DNA of 64,000 nt. Origin: Mycolicibacterium neoaurum. Its GTDB lineage: Bacteria; Actinomycetota; Actinomycetes; Mycobacteriales; Mycobacteriaceae. Location of the stretch: contig NZ_JAQIIX010000002.1 in the NCBI RefSeq assembly GCF_036946495.1, positions 992,001 to 1,056,000 on the forward strand, read 5' to 3'. Positions 17,392-26,057 of this stretch are shown in pieces. Both the position numbers and the translations under genes were made by a program. The notes beneath the pieces are model-generated. The model did no database searches. It saw only the letters and a list, made by a program, of their open reading frames with translations, and had not been told where the DNA came from. Each line of letters opens with the position of its first letter. Position 1 is the stretch's first letter.

Positions 17392-19575
17392 ATGACTTCC
17401 CACGAGTACGAAGCAGAGCTGCTCGCCGAGCGCGAGTATGTCGCCGCGCTCTACGCACGTCTGGACAACGAGCGCAAGCGGGCCGACGAGCGCTACCGTG
17501 CCGCGCTGCGCGGCGATATCGACAAACAGGACGGTGCCACCCTGGTGCAACGCGACGCCGATGTGCGCGCGCTGGCCGGTGAGGTCAGCCGCCTCGACGT
17601 CGCCGACAGCGGGCTGTGCTTCGGCCAACTGGAGAGCGTCGAGGGTGAGCGGTCCTACATCGGCCGGATCGGATTGTTCGACAACCAGAACGATTACGAA
17701 CCGCTGCTGCTGGACTGGCGTGCGCCAGCGGCCCGCGCCTTCTACGTCGCGACCGCCGCCAACCCCGAGGGCATGCGACGGCGGCGCCAGTTCCACACCA
17801 GAGGGCGCAACGTGCTCGACTTCACCGACGAAGTCCTGGGCAAGCCGGGGCCCGACGGCGCGCTGGAAGCATCCAGCGATGCCGCGCTGCTGGCCGCGGT
17901 CAACGCCCCGCGTGCCGAGGGCATGAGCGATATCGTCGCGACCATCCAGGCCGAGCAGGACGAGATCATCCGGCTGGATCATCCCGGTGTCCTGGTCATC
18001 GAGGGCGGGCCGGGCACCGGAAAGACCGTCGTCGCACTGCATCGCGTCGCCTATCTGCTCTACACCCAGCGGGAACGGATGGAGCGCCACGGCGTCCTCG
18101 TCATCGGACCGAGCCCGGCGTTCCTCAACCATGTCGGCCGGGTGCTGCCCTCCCTCGGCGAGACCAACGTGGTGTTCCTGACCACCGGTGAGCTCTTCCC
18201 CGGCATCCGCACCACCGCCGAGGACAGCCCGGAGGCCGCCCGAATCAAGGGCTCGTTGAAGATGCTTAACATCCTCAAAGCCGCGATCGCCGACCGGCAA
18301 CGCACCCCCGAGGAGCCGCTGGAGATCAAGCTGGCCGATGTCACGGTGGCCATCAACGCCGAGACCGCGGAGTGGGCCATCCAGGAGGCACGCGAGACGG
18401 GGTTGCCGCACAACGATGCCCGCACCACCTTCGTCGACGTCATCACCTGGGTGCTGACCGAGCGGGCCATCGCCCGGATCGGCAAGGGCTGGCTGAGCCG
18501 CGAGGACAAGCAGGCCTGGGAACATCTGCGCTCCGAGCTGCTCGACGAACTCGACGACCACGAAGGTCTGGCCAAGGCGCTGAACCAGTTGTGGCCCGAG
18601 CTGACCCCGCAGGCGCTGCTCTCCGGTCTCTACGAGTCCCCGGAACGGCTCACCGCCGCCGGCGCCGACCAGGCGCTCTACCGCGCCGACGGTGCCGCGT
18701 GGACGGTCGCCGATGTTCCGCTGCTCGACGAACTGGTCGACCTGCTGGGCGGTATCAAGGTGGACAAGGCCGCCGAACGGGAACGCCAGGAGGAACAGGC
18801 CTACGCCGCAGGCGTATTGGACCTGATGGTGGCCCGTGAGGACCTGATGGACGACGAGGACCACCTGATCGCCGCGGACCTCATCGATGCCGAGGAACTG
18901 GCCGACCGATTCACCGAACGCGACACCCGCGATCTCGCCGAACGAGCTGCGGCCGACCGCGAATGGACTTACCGGCACGTCGTCGTCGACGAGGCACAGG
19001 AGCTCTCCGAGATGGACTGGCGGGTCCTGATGCGCCGCTGCCCGAGTCGGTCGTTCACGATCGTCGGCGACCTGGCGCAGCGTCGCAGCGCGGCGGGCGC
19101 CACCTCGTGGGCGAAGATGCTGAAGCCCTATGCCGCCGACCGCTGGGTGTACCGGCCACTGACGGTCAACTACCGCACCCCCGCCGAGATCATGGCCGTC
19201 GCCGCCGCGGTGCTCGCCGAGTTCGCACCGACCGTGCAACCCCCCGAGTCGGTGCGGTCCTGTGGCGTATCACCGTGGGCCAAGCAGGTCTCCGAAGACG
19301 AACTCGACTCGGCGATAAAAGCTTTCGAGGAGGACGAGGCAGCCCGGGAGGGCACCAGCGTCGTGATCGGGCCACCAGGTGTGCCCGGCACGGTGACCGC
19401 CGCGCACACCAAAGGCCTGGAATTCGACGCCGTCCTGGTGGTGGCACCCGAACAGATCCTGGCCGACGGGCCGCGCGGTGCGGCCGAGTTGTACGTGGCG
19501 CTCACCCGGGCAACCCAGCGGCTCGGGGTGCTCCATCTGGGGCCGCTGCCGCCCGCGCTGCAGATGTTGGCCTGA
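17392..19575 (+). CDS. helD: HelD-type SF1 helicase-like RNA polymerase recycling factor
   Basis: 727 residues. The N-terminus is an antiparallel coiled coil (EYEAELLAEREYVAALYARL ...), as in HelD proteins that enter the RNA polymerase secondary channel. The ATPase has Walker A GGPGTGKTVVALHR near residue 205, Walker B region VVDEAQELSEMDWRVL, IVGDLAQRR, VNYRTPAEIM, and the C-terminal TKGLEFDAVLVV and YVALTRATQRLG. HelD releases stalled polymerase from nucleic acid and in relatives affects rifampicin response. The match is to the UvrD/HelD superfamily; HelD rather than a DNA repair helicase is favoured by the N-terminal arm. It is convergent with the next gene, 6 bp apart. Confidence 0.85.
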   Translation: MTSHEYEAELLAEREYVAALYARLDNERKRADERYRAALRGDIDKQDGATLVQRDADVRALAGEVSRLDVADSGLCFGQLESVEGERSYIGRIGLFDNQNDYEPLLLDWRAPAARAFYVATAANPEGMRRRRQFHTRGRNVLDFTDEVLGKPGPDGALEASSDAALLAAVNAPRAEGMSDIVATIQAEQDEIIRLDHPGVLVIEGGPGTGKTVVALHRVAYLLYTQRERMERHGVLVIGPSPAFLNHVGRVLPSLGETNVVFLTTGELFPGIRTTAEDSPEAARIKGSLKMLNILKAAIADRQRTPEEPLEIKLADVTVAINAETAEWAIQEARETGLPHNDARTTFVDVITWVLTERAIARIGKGWLSREDKQAWEHLRSELLDELDDHEGLAKALNQLWPELTPQALLSGLYESPERLTAAGADQALYRADGAAWTVADVPLLDELVDLLGGIKVDKAAERERQEEQAYAAGVLDLMVAREDLMDDEDHLIAADLIDAEELADRFTERDTRDLAERAAADREWTYRHVVVDEAQELSEMDWRVLMRRCPSRSFTIVGDLAQRRSAAGATSWAKMLKPYAADRWVYRPLTVNYRTPAEIMAVAAAVLAEFAPTVQPPESVRSCGVSPWAKQVSEDELDSAIKAFEEDEAAREGTSVVIGPPGVPGTVTAAHTKGLEFDAVLVVAPEQILADGPRGAAELYVALTRATQRLGVLHLGPLPPALQMLA

Positions 19576-19581
19576 GATCGC

Positions 19582-19857
19582 CTATTGGGACAGGGCAATC
19601 GCCAACAGGACAACCCATCCCACGGACACCCCAACCGCCGAACCGAGAACGAACCAGCGCCGCACCGGAATCCGGCGCCAACCCCAGACGGTCGGGGCCA
19701 GCCCGCCGACGGCCACGACGTTGAGCCCGACCGCGAGCAACGGGTGGATGCGCAGCAGGCCGAGACCGAGCACCACGATGGCGGTGCCGACCACACCGGC
19801 CACGAACGCCGCCACGGTCAGCCCGGTACCCCAGGGTGTCGACTCGGTCATACCCAT
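19582..19857 (-). CDS. Small three-helix membrane protein (Rv0882-type)
   Basis: 91 residues with three hydrophobic spans: GLTVAAFVAGVVGTAIVVLG, AVGLNVVAVGGLAPTVW and WFVLGSAVGVSVGWVVLLA. Start at ATG 19857 because GGAG lies 7 nt before it; ATG 19851 is the alternative. It follows the SPOUT methyltransferase gene by 25 bp on the same strand. In the M. tuberculosis order, as I recall it, a small membrane gene holds this position. No function is known. Confidence 0.75.
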   Translation of the reverse strand: MGMTESTPWGTGLTVAAFVAGVVGTAIVVLGLGLLRIHPLLAVGLNVVAVGGLAPTVWGWRRIPVRRWFVLGSAVGVSVGWVVLLAIALSQ

Positions 19858-19882
19858 CGATTCGCTCCGCAAGCGTCGCCCA

Positions 19883-20704
19883 TCACTGCAATCTAGCCCG
19901 CTCGTAAAACGCCAGCGCCGCAGCGGTGGCCACATTGAGCGAGTCGGTGCCACGCGACATCGGGATGCGCACCCTGATGTCGGCGGCCCGCATCGTGTGT
20001 TCCTTCAGCCCCGGACCCTCGGCACCGACCATCATCGCGATCTTCGTCTCCCCGAGCCCAGCCATCGCCGAGGCGAGCGTCGGCGCGGCCGGATTCGGCG
20101 TCATTGCCAGCACCCGGAATCCGTTGTCGCGCAGCGTATCGAGCTCAGCGGGCCAGGCCGGCGCCCACGCATAGGGCACCAGTAGGGCGTGTCCCATCGA
20201 GACCCGCACCGCGCGCCGGTACAGCGGGTCGGCGCACCCGGTGCCGAAGAGCACCGCGTCCACCCCGAGGCCGGCAGCATTGCGGAAGATCGACCCCAGA
20301 TTCTCGTGGTCGTTGACACCCTCCAGGACCGCCACGGTGCGGGCACCGTCGAGCACCTGCTCGACGGTCAGCTCGACAGGTCGGGGGGCGGCGGCCAGCA
20401 CACCGCGGTTGAGATGAAAGCCGATCACCTCGGCCATCACCTCGGCGCCGGCGCGGTAGAACGGCACGTCCACGCCCTCCAGATCGGCCGCCAGTTCACC
20501 GAGGCGCCGGTCGGTGCCCAACATCGCTCTCGGGTGGAACCGTGAGGCGATCATCCGCTGCACCACCAGCACACCCTCGGCGATCACCAGACCCTTGCCG
20601 CTGGGCAGGTCCGGGCGGCGGTCCACACTGTTCAGATCGCGGAAATCGTCGAGGCGAGGGTCGGCCGGGTCCGCGATATCGATGACGTCGGCCAGCTCAG
20701 GCAC
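19883..20704 (-). CDS. SPOUT (TrmH/SpoU) family RNA methyltransferase
   Basis: 273 residues. An N-terminal substrate-binding domain (about 1-110) precedes the SpoU methylase fold with its three motifs: VLEGVNDHENLGSIFRNAA near 130, VGAEGPGLKEHTM near 218 and IPMSRGTDSLNVATAAALA at the C-terminus, which together form the trefoil-knot S-adenosylmethionine site. It 2'-O-methylates tRNA or rRNA; the exact nucleotide is not deducible. It starts inside the last codons of the MarR gene (8-bp overlap), so the two are co-translated. Confidence 0.92.
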   Translation of the reverse strand: MPELADVIDIADPADPRLDDFRDLNSVDRRPDLPSGKGLVIAEGVLVVQRMIASRFHPRAMLGTDRRLGELAADLEGVDVPFYRAGAEVMAEVIGFHLNRGVLAAAPRPVELTVEQVLDGARTVAVLEGVNDHENLGSIFRNAAGLGVDAVLFGTGCADPLYRRAVRVSMGHALLVPYAWAPAWPAELDTLRDNGFRVLAMTPNPAAPTLASAMAGLGETKIAMMVGAEGPGLKEHTMRAADIRVRIPMSRGTDSLNVATAAALAFYERARLQ

Positions 20705-21131
20705 CCTCGTCGACGATGGCGAGCATCAGATCGGCGGCGGCCAACAAGGTGGCGCGCTCGTCGGCGGTCAGCTCGTCGAGCCGCTGCTGCAGCCATTCCC
20801 GGCTGGCCCGGCGTTCGGCGTCGATCAGCTCCATGCCGGCCCGCGACACCGACACCAGCACCTGGCGCCGGTCATCCGGGTGTGCGATGCGGTCCACGAA
20901 TCCGAGGTCGACAAGCGACGCGATCACCCTCGTCATGGACGGCGGCCGAACCCGCTCCCGGGCGGCCAACGCACCCGGGGTGATCGGACCCTCCTTGGCC
21001 AACGTGGCCAGCGCGGAGAGCTGGGACAACGACACCGGGGAATCCGGTCGACGGAACCGGAGTTGGCGCGCCAACCGGATCACGGCCAGCGACAGATCGC
21101 TCGGCAGCCGGGCGTCGACGTCGTCTGTCAC
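20697..21131 (-). CDS. MarR family transcriptional regulator (Rv0880-type)
   Basis: 144 residues from GTG 21131 (VTDDVDARLPSDLSLAVIRL). Winged-helix core: VSLSQLSALATLAKEGPITPGALAARERVRPPSMTRVIASL, then the wing HPDDRRQVLVSVS. An upstream in-frame ATG at 21218 would cross the divergent gene and is rejected. It overlaps the methyltransferase gene by 8 bp and is divergent from the DUF2530 gene over 44 bp. A 10-bp-arm inverted repeat in that gap is the probable autoregulatory operator. Confidence 0.9.
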   Translation of the reverse strand: MTDDVDARLPSDLSLAVIRLARQLRFRRPDSPVSLSQLSALATLAKEGPITPGALAARERVRPPSMTRVIASLVDLGFVDRIAHPDDRRQVLVSVSRAGMELIDAERRASREWLQQRLDELTADERATLLAAADLMLAIVDEGA

Positions 21132-21150
21132 AGGTCCGAACAATACCCAG

Positions 21151-21182
21151 CGGGCATCGGCTAGGTTGTCAACCGATGCCCG
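21151..21182. promoter_or_regulatory. Inverted repeat, probable MarR operator
   Basis: Arms CGGGCATCGG (21151-21160) and CCGATGCCCG (21173-21182) are perfectly complementary with a 12-nt spacer. The spacer contains TAGGTT (21162-21167), a good -10 element placed 8 nt before the ATG of the DUF2530 gene. A bound dimer would block that promoter and probably also the marR promoter. Binding by this MarR is inference. Confidence 0.65.
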
Positions 21183-21436
21183 ACAACAGCCCCGCCGCCG
21201 CACCGCAACCGCCCGCATTGCCGGCGCGGTTGCTCGACCCGGTCCCGGTGATCGTGGTGATCGCGACCGCCTGGCTGATCGCGGTGTTGCTCGCCTTCAC
21301 CGTCCCTGCCCTGCACGAGTGGCGGCCGATCACGGTGGCCGGCCTCGGCGTCGGTGTCCTCGGCACGTCGATCTTCCTGTTGCAACGGCGCTCGGCCCGA
21401 CGTGGCGACCGCGGTGCGCAACAGGGCCTCACCTGA
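21176..21436 (+). CDS. DUF2530 membrane protein
   Basis: 86 residues with two transmembrane spans, VIVVIATAWLIAVLLAFTV and ITVAGLGVGVLGTSIFLL, and a basic C-terminal tail (RRSARRGDRG). It matches the actinobacterial DUF2530 family (Rv0879c-type). The -10-like TAGGTT lies 8 nt before the ATG and there is no ribosome site, so it is probably leaderless. It faces the marR gene and is likely under its control. Function unknown. Confidence 0.82.
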   Translation: MPDNSPAAAPQPPALPARLLDPVPVIVVIATAWLIAVLLAFTVPALHEWRPITVAGLGVGVLGTSIFLLQRRSARRGDRGAQQGLT

Positions 21437-21452
21437 GAAGGAGAAAACGTAC

Positions 21453-21908
21453 ATGGGAGCCCCGCTGCTACAAGCCCAGATCGATATCGACGCCCCGCCG
21501 GCGAAGGTGTGGGCGCTGATCTCGGACCTGAGCCGGATGCCCGAATGGAGTCCGCAGACCCGCAAGATGAAGTTGCTCGGCAGCATGCGGGTCGGTGCCA
21601 AGACGGTGAACGTCAACCGGCGAGGTCTGCAGGCGTGGCCGACGACGAGCACCATCATCGCCATCGAGCCCGAGCGCAAGCTGGCGTTCCGGGTGGACCT
21701 GAACGGGACCGAGTGGAGCTACGAGCTGGAGCCCACCGAGGGCGGCACCCGGGTCGTCGAGAGCCGCCGCGCACCCAATGGCGTCAAGAAGGTGTCGACG
21801 GTACTGGTCAACGCCATGATGGGCGGTGTGCCCAGCTTCGAAGAGGAGTTGGTCGACGGCATGAATCAGACGCTCGCGCGCATCAAGGCCGCCGCAGAGC
21901 GCGGCTGA
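21453..21908 (+). CDS. SRPBCC (polyketide cyclase/START-like) family protein
   Basis: 151 residues from ATG 21453, preceded by AAGGAGA. It shows the SRPBCC opening IDIDAPPAKVWALISDLSRM followed by PEWSP, then the beta-sheet WSYELEPTEGGTRVVESRR and a long C-terminal helix (ELVDGMNQTLARIKAAAER). The fold makes a hydrophobic cavity for lipids or aromatic ligands. It begins 16 bp after the DUF2530 stop, so the two probably form one transcript. No catalytic residues are recognisable. Confidence 0.87.
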   Translation: MGAPLLQAQIDIDAPPAKVWALISDLSRMPEWSPQTRKMKLLGSMRVGAKTVNVNRRGLQAWPTTSTIIAIEPERKLAFRVDLNGTEWSYELEPTEGGTRVVESRRAPNGVKKVSTVLVNAMMGGVPSFEEELVDGMNQTLARIKAAAERG

Positions 21909-21918
21909 GCGACCCGGG

Positions 21919-22692
21919 TCAGGTCAGGTCGAGCACGCCGTCGTCGAACGGCACGTACATCGGCGAGCCGGACCCGGCGGGCACCGGGGTATCCGAATGC
22001 GCGCCGCAGCCGTACGTGCTCTCGACCACACGGCCGTCGGCGGACATCTCGTTGCAGCAGACCCCGAACAGGGTGCCCAACGACCCGGACAACTGCACGT
22101 AGAAACCACATTCCCGGCACACCCGCTTGGTGGCTCGCGCCATCGCCGACGCGGGGCCGAATTCGCCTTCATGCCAACGCTCTGCCGCGTCCAGACGCCC
22201 CTCCAGGCTCAGCACACGACGTCGGCCGAGGCCGATCTCACCGGCCAGCTCGTCGAGTTCGGGGTCACCGCTGGACAGGTAGCCGGGCACCAACCGGGGA
22301 TCATCGGGCGGGGTGGCCAACAGATCGCCAGGGCTCAGATCGCCGGGCTGGACGCGCTCCTCCCAGGGCACCCATTGCGGTGCGAGCAGGGCAGTCGGAC
22401 CCGGCACCAACACGACCTCGCTGATGGTGACGTGCTCGGCTCCGGGGTAGGCGGCGACCACCACGGCCCATTGCCAACCCTGGTAGCCCGGTTGCACGGC
22501 CAGGAAGCGATGGGTGGCCGCCGTCTGATCGTCGAACACCGCGCCGAGGTACTCGCCGATCGAGTCCGGGCCGCTGACCTCTTCGATCGCCTCGCGCGCA
22601 GGCCCGACGGCGCCCATCAGCAATGCTTCCAGGGCGGGCGCGCGCTCGGGCGCCACCTCGGTGTCCGGGGCGGATTTCTCGGCTTCGGTCAT
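21919..22692 (-). CDS. DUF3027 protein with cysteine-rich zinc-ribbon-like motif
   Basis: 257 residues from ATG 22692; ATG 22701 is possible. It matches mycobacterial DUF3027 (Rv0877-type): AVQPGYQGWQWAVVVAAYPG, VLVPGPTALLAPQWVPW, then a cysteine cluster CRECGFYVQLSG ... FGVCCNE that could bind zinc. Reading further upstream crosses the divergent MFS gene, so the long frame to 23886 is not real. It is convergent with the SRPBCC gene, 10 bp apart. No function is known. Confidence 0.85.
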   Translation of the reverse strand: MTEAEKSAPDTEVAPERAPALEALLMGAVGPAREAIEEVSGPDSIGEYLGAVFDDQTAATHRFLAVQPGYQGWQWAVVVAAYPGAEHVTISEVVLVPGPTALLAPQWVPWEERVQPGDLSPGDLLATPPDDPRLVPGYLSSGDPELDELAGEIGLGRRRVLSLEGRLDAAERWHEGEFGPASAMARATKRVCRECGFYVQLSGSLGTLFGVCCNEMSADGRVVESTYGCGAHSDTPVPAGSGSPMYVPFDDGVLDLT

Positions 22693-22788
22693 GCTGTCCA
22701 TCGGCGTCCATATTGCCTGACCCGACCCGTCGGAGCCACACCGGTGGCCTGCACGCGGACGCGCACGTCGTGAGGGACAATCGAGCAC

Positions 22789-24432
22789 GTGTCTTCCCGG
22801 GATCCCCGCTACCACCCGCCGCGGCCACCCTCGGCCGATGAGCACCCGGGCATGGCCAACTATCCCAGCGACGCCGACATGCCCCGGCAACGCAGGCAGC
22901 AGACACCAAGCGCCAACCGGTGGCTGCCGCCATTGGACGACCAGACCACCTCGCACCGACGCGCCGATCCGCCACCGCGCGGCAGCACCGTCGGCGGCGA
23001 GCGCATCACCGTCACCCGCGCCGCCGCCCAGCGCAGCCGCGAGATGGGATCGCGGATGTACGGCCTGGTGCACCGCGCCGCCACCGCCGATGGCGCCGAC
23101 AAATCCGGGCTGACGGCGCTGACGTGGCCGGTGGTGGCCAATTTCGCGGTGGACGCGGCGATGGCGGTGGCGCTGGCCAACACCCTGTTCTTCGCGGCGG
23201 CCTCCGGGGAGAGCAAGAGCAAGGTCGCGCTGTATCTGCTGATCACCATCGCGCCGTTCGCGGTGATCGCACCGCTGATCGGCCCGGCTCTCGACCGTCT
23301 GCAGCACGGCCGCCGCGTCGCGCTGGCGTGCTCGTTCGCCGCCCGCACCGTGCTGGTCATCGTGCTCATCGCGAATTACGACGGCGCGACGGGCAGCTTC
23401 CCGTCCTGGGTGCTGTACCCGTGTGCGCTCGGAATGATGGTGCTGTCCAAGTCTTTCAGCGTGTTGCGCAGCGCGGTGACCCCACGCGTGCTGCCACCGA
23501 CGATCGACCTGGTGCGGGTGAACTCCAGGCTGACGACATTCGGGCTCATCTTCGGCACGATGATCGGCGGCGGTATCGCCGCGGGCTCGGAGTATCTGTT
23601 CAACATGTTCGAGCTCCCCGGCGCGCTGTATGTGCTCGTCGCAGTGACGGTCGGCGGCGCCGTCCTGGCCATGCGCATACCGAAGTGGGTAGAGGTCACC
23701 ACGGGTGAGGTGCCCGCCACACTGAGCTATCACGGCGGTACCGATCAGCTGCGCAGGCGCCCGGATCGCAGCGCCGCCCGGCAACCGCTGGGGCGCAACA
23801 TCATCACCAGCCTGTGGGGAAACTGCACCATCAAGGTGATGGTCGGGTTCCTGTTCCTGTACCCGGCCTTCGTGGCCAAGGCCCACGGCGCCGGTGGTTG
23901 GGAGCAGCTGCGCATCCTCGGTCTCATCGGCGCCGCCGCGGCGATCGGGAACTTCGCTGGGAACTTCACCGCCGCACGGCTCAAGCTCGGCAGGCCCGCC
24001 CTGCTGGTGGTGCGGGCGGCCATCGTCGTGACGGCCGCGGCACTGGCGGCCGCGGTCACCGGCAACCTGCTGGTCGCCGCGGCGGCGACGCTGATCACCT
24101 CCGGGTCCAGCGCCATCGCCAAGGCATCGCTGGACGCATCGTTGCAGGACGACCTGCCCGAGGAATCACGGGCCTCGGCCTTCGGCCGCTCCGAGTCGGT
24201 GCTGCAGCTGGCCTGGGTGCTCGGCGGGGCGACCGGCGTGCTCATCTACACCGAACTGTGGGCCGGATTCACGACCATCACCGCCATCCTGATTCTGGGC
24301 TTGGCCCAGACATTGGTCAGTTACAACGGCGCATCACTCATCCCGGGATTGGGCGGTAACCGTCCCGTCCTGGCCGAAACCGAAGGCGGCATCCTGAACT
24401 CCCCCGATCCCACCGTCCGGAGCCACCGATGA
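22789..24432 (+). CDS. MFS-type transporter (Rv0876c-type)
   Basis: 547 residues. About 110 N-terminal cytoplasmic residues are Pro/Arg-rich and disordered (PRYHPPRPPSADEHPG). Twelve or so transmembrane helices follow, with FFAAASGESKSKVALYL and GPALDRLQHGRRVALA resembling MFS loop 2-3. GTG 22789 is chosen because GACAAT at 22776-22781 is 7 nt upstream, a leaderless layout; ATG 22852 is the alternative. Its stop overlaps the next gene by 4 bp. The substrate cannot be told. Confidence 0.86.
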   Translation: MSSRDPRYHPPRPPSADEHPGMANYPSDADMPRQRRQQTPSANRWLPPLDDQTTSHRRADPPPRGSTVGGERITVTRAAAQRSREMGSRMYGLVHRAATADGADKSGLTALTWPVVANFAVDAAMAVALANTLFFAAASGESKSKVALYLLITIAPFAVIAPLIGPALDRLQHGRRVALACSFAARTVLVIVLIANYDGATGSFPSWVLYPCALGMMVLSKSFSVLRSAVTPRVLPPTIDLVRVNSRLTTFGLIFGTMIGGGIAAGSEYLFNMFELPGALYVLVAVTVGGAVLAMRIPKWVEVTTGEVPATLSYHGGTDQLRRRPDRSAARQPLGRNIITSLWGNCTIKVMVGFLFLYPAFVAKAHGAGGWEQLRILGLIGAAAAIGNFAGNFTAARLKLGRPALLVVRAAIVVTAAALAAAVTGNLLVAAAATLITSGSSAIAKASLDASLQDDLPEESRASAFGRSESVLQLAWVLGGATGVLIYTELWAGFTTITAILILGLAQTLVSYNGASLIPGLGGNRPVLAETEGGILNSPDPTVRSHR

Positions 24433-24962
24433 AGCGCGGCCTGGCAGCGCTCGCCATCGTCGCCCTGCTGGCCACCGCAGGCACCGTCGCGTTGGTGATG
24501 CAGCTGCGCAAACAGCCGCACAGCCCGTTCCCGCGCATCAGCGCCTACTCCCACGGAGAGACCGTCCGCATCGGACCGTACTTCTACTGCAGTGTCGACA
24601 ATCTCGACGATTGCGAGAACCCGGAGACCACAGGCGAACTCACGCTCACCTCGCGTAGCGCACTGCAGCTGTCCGTCGAGCCGGCGATCGCGAGAGCACC
24701 GTGGTGGCTGGCGCGCACGTACGAGGGCGCCGATGCCGCGATCGTGCAGGAGTTCCGCCCGAATACCAGGACGGCGGTGACGATCCCGCCGATCGACGCG
24801 CGGTACGGCAAGCTGACCGGCGTGGTGGTGCAACTGCCAACCCTGGTACGGGACGAGTTCGGCAACGAGTTCCCGCTACCACACGCCGAATGGTCGGTGC
24901 GCACGGTGTGGGAGCCCTCGGCGCAGTATCCGGAATCGGTGTCGGACTATCCAGGTCACTGA
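24429..24962 (+). CDS. DUF2771 exported protein
   Basis: 177 residues. An N-terminal signal or anchor segment (LAALAIVALLATAGTVALVM) leads to a small extracytoplasmic domain with two cysteines (YFYCSVDNLDDCENP) that could form a disulfide. It matches DUF2771 (Rv0875c-type). It is translationally coupled to the MFS transporter by an ATGA overlap, which suggests a partner or accessory of the transporter. The 3' end overlaps the convergent GST gene by 7 bp. Confidence 0.84.
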   Translation: MKRGLAALAIVALLATAGTVALVMQLRKQPHSPFPRISAYSHGETVRIGPYFYCSVDNLDDCENPETTGELTLTSRSALQLSVEPAIARAPWWLARTYEGADAAIVQEFRPNTRTAVTIPPIDARYGKLTGVVVQLPTLVRDEFGNEFPLPHAEWSVRTVWEPSAQYPESVSDYPGH

Positions 24963-25963
24963 CCGGCCGTGTGCCCGGCCGGGACCCGCTCGCTCTCCCG
25001 TGTCGGACCGGGCGGGGTGCCGTCACCGAACGGCCTGCCCCCCAAGGCTTCCCGGCCATGCGGTGTCAGCCAGCCGCCCAGCTCGGGCCCCTTGGGCACG
25101 ACCCGGGTGGGGTTGATGTCGGTGTGCACGATGTAGTAGTGCTGTTTGATCTGCACGAAATCGGTCGTGTCACCGAAGCCCGGCGTCTGGAACAGATCAC
25201 GCGCATACGCCCACAGCACCGGCATCTCCGAGAGCTTGGACCGGTTGCACTTGAAGTGGCCGTGGTAGACGGGGTCGAAGCGGGCCAAGGTGGTGAATAG
25301 CCGGACATCGGCCTCGGTGATGGTGTCGCCGACGAGATACCTTTGCGCGGAGAGCCTTTCGGTCAACCAGTCCAGCGCGGTGAACAGGCGGTCATAGGCC
25401 TTCTCGTAGGCGTCCTGGGATCCGGCGAACCCGCAGCGGTAGACCCCGTTGTTGACCTCGGTGTAGATGCGCTGGGCCACCTCGTCGATCTCATCGCGCA
25501 GCTGCTCGGGATACAGCTCGGGCGCACCCTCGCGGTGATACTGCGTCCACTCGGTGGAGAAGTCCAAGGTGATCTGGGGAAAGTCATTGGTGACCACCGC
25601 TCCGGTGGTCACGTCGACGATGGCGGGCACCGTCACGCCCTTGGGGTAGTCCGGGACGCGCTTGTTGTAGGCATCGCGCAGATAGTGGATGCCCAGCACC
25701 GGGTCGACCCCGCCGGGGTCGAGATCGAAGGTCCAGCTGCGCTCGTCGTGGGTGGGTGCGCAGAAACCGATGGACAGCACGTCCTCCAGGCCCAGCAACC
25801 GGCGCACGATGATCGCGCGGTTGGCCCACGGGCACGCCCGCGCCACCACCAACCGGTAGCGGCCGGGCTCGACGGAATAGCCGTCGGCACCGTCGGCGGT
25901 GATGCGGGTGTCGATGTACTTGGTGTCGCGGCTGAACTCACCCTCGGGGTTCACATAGCTCAT
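24956..25963 (-). CDS. Xi-class glutathione S-transferase family protein (glutathionyl-hydroquinone reductase-like)
   Basis: 335 residues. The N-terminal thioredoxin fold carries the family motif ARACPWANRAIIVRRLLGL, with the catalytic cysteine in CPWA near residue 49. The C-terminal helical domain has YRCGFAGSQDAYEKAYDRLF and DTITEADVRLFTTLARFDPV. In glutathione users such enzymes reduce glutathionyl-hydroquinones. Mycobacteria make mycothiol rather than glutathione, so the natural thiol is probably different. The ATG at 25963 stands alone on its strand with no operon partner. Confidence 0.89.
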   Translation of the reverse strand: MSYVNPEGEFSRDTKYIDTRITADGADGYSVEPGRYRLVVARACPWANRAIIVRRLLGLEDVLSIGFCAPTHDERSWTFDLDPGGVDPVLGIHYLRDAYNKRVPDYPKGVTVPAIVDVTTGAVVTNDFPQITLDFSTEWTQYHREGAPELYPEQLRDEIDEVAQRIYTEVNNGVYRCGFAGSQDAYEKAYDRLFTALDWLTERLSAQRYLVGDTITEADVRLFTTLARFDPVYHGHFKCNRSKLSEMPVLWAYARDLFQTPGFGDTTDFVQIKQHYYIVHTDINPTRVVPKGPELGGWLTPHGREALGGRPFGDGTPPGPTRESERVPAGHTAGQ

Positions 25964-26057
25964 GGCACCAGTGTTCCCAATTTCGGGCCCAAACTACGGT
26001 TTGTCGCGCCAAATCGGCGGATCTACGCCAAAACCCGCAGTCTCGGCGCGAGGTGGT

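Noticed and set aside
16849..19239. Long minus-strand frame opposite the glycosyltransferase and HelD genes
   Set aside because: It spans two real plus-strand genes and has antisense-type composition.
21919..23886. Extension of the DUF3027 gene to 655 codons
   Set aside because: The upstream part lies entirely within the divergent MFS gene and has no similarity to DUF3027; the conserved part begins at 22692-22701.
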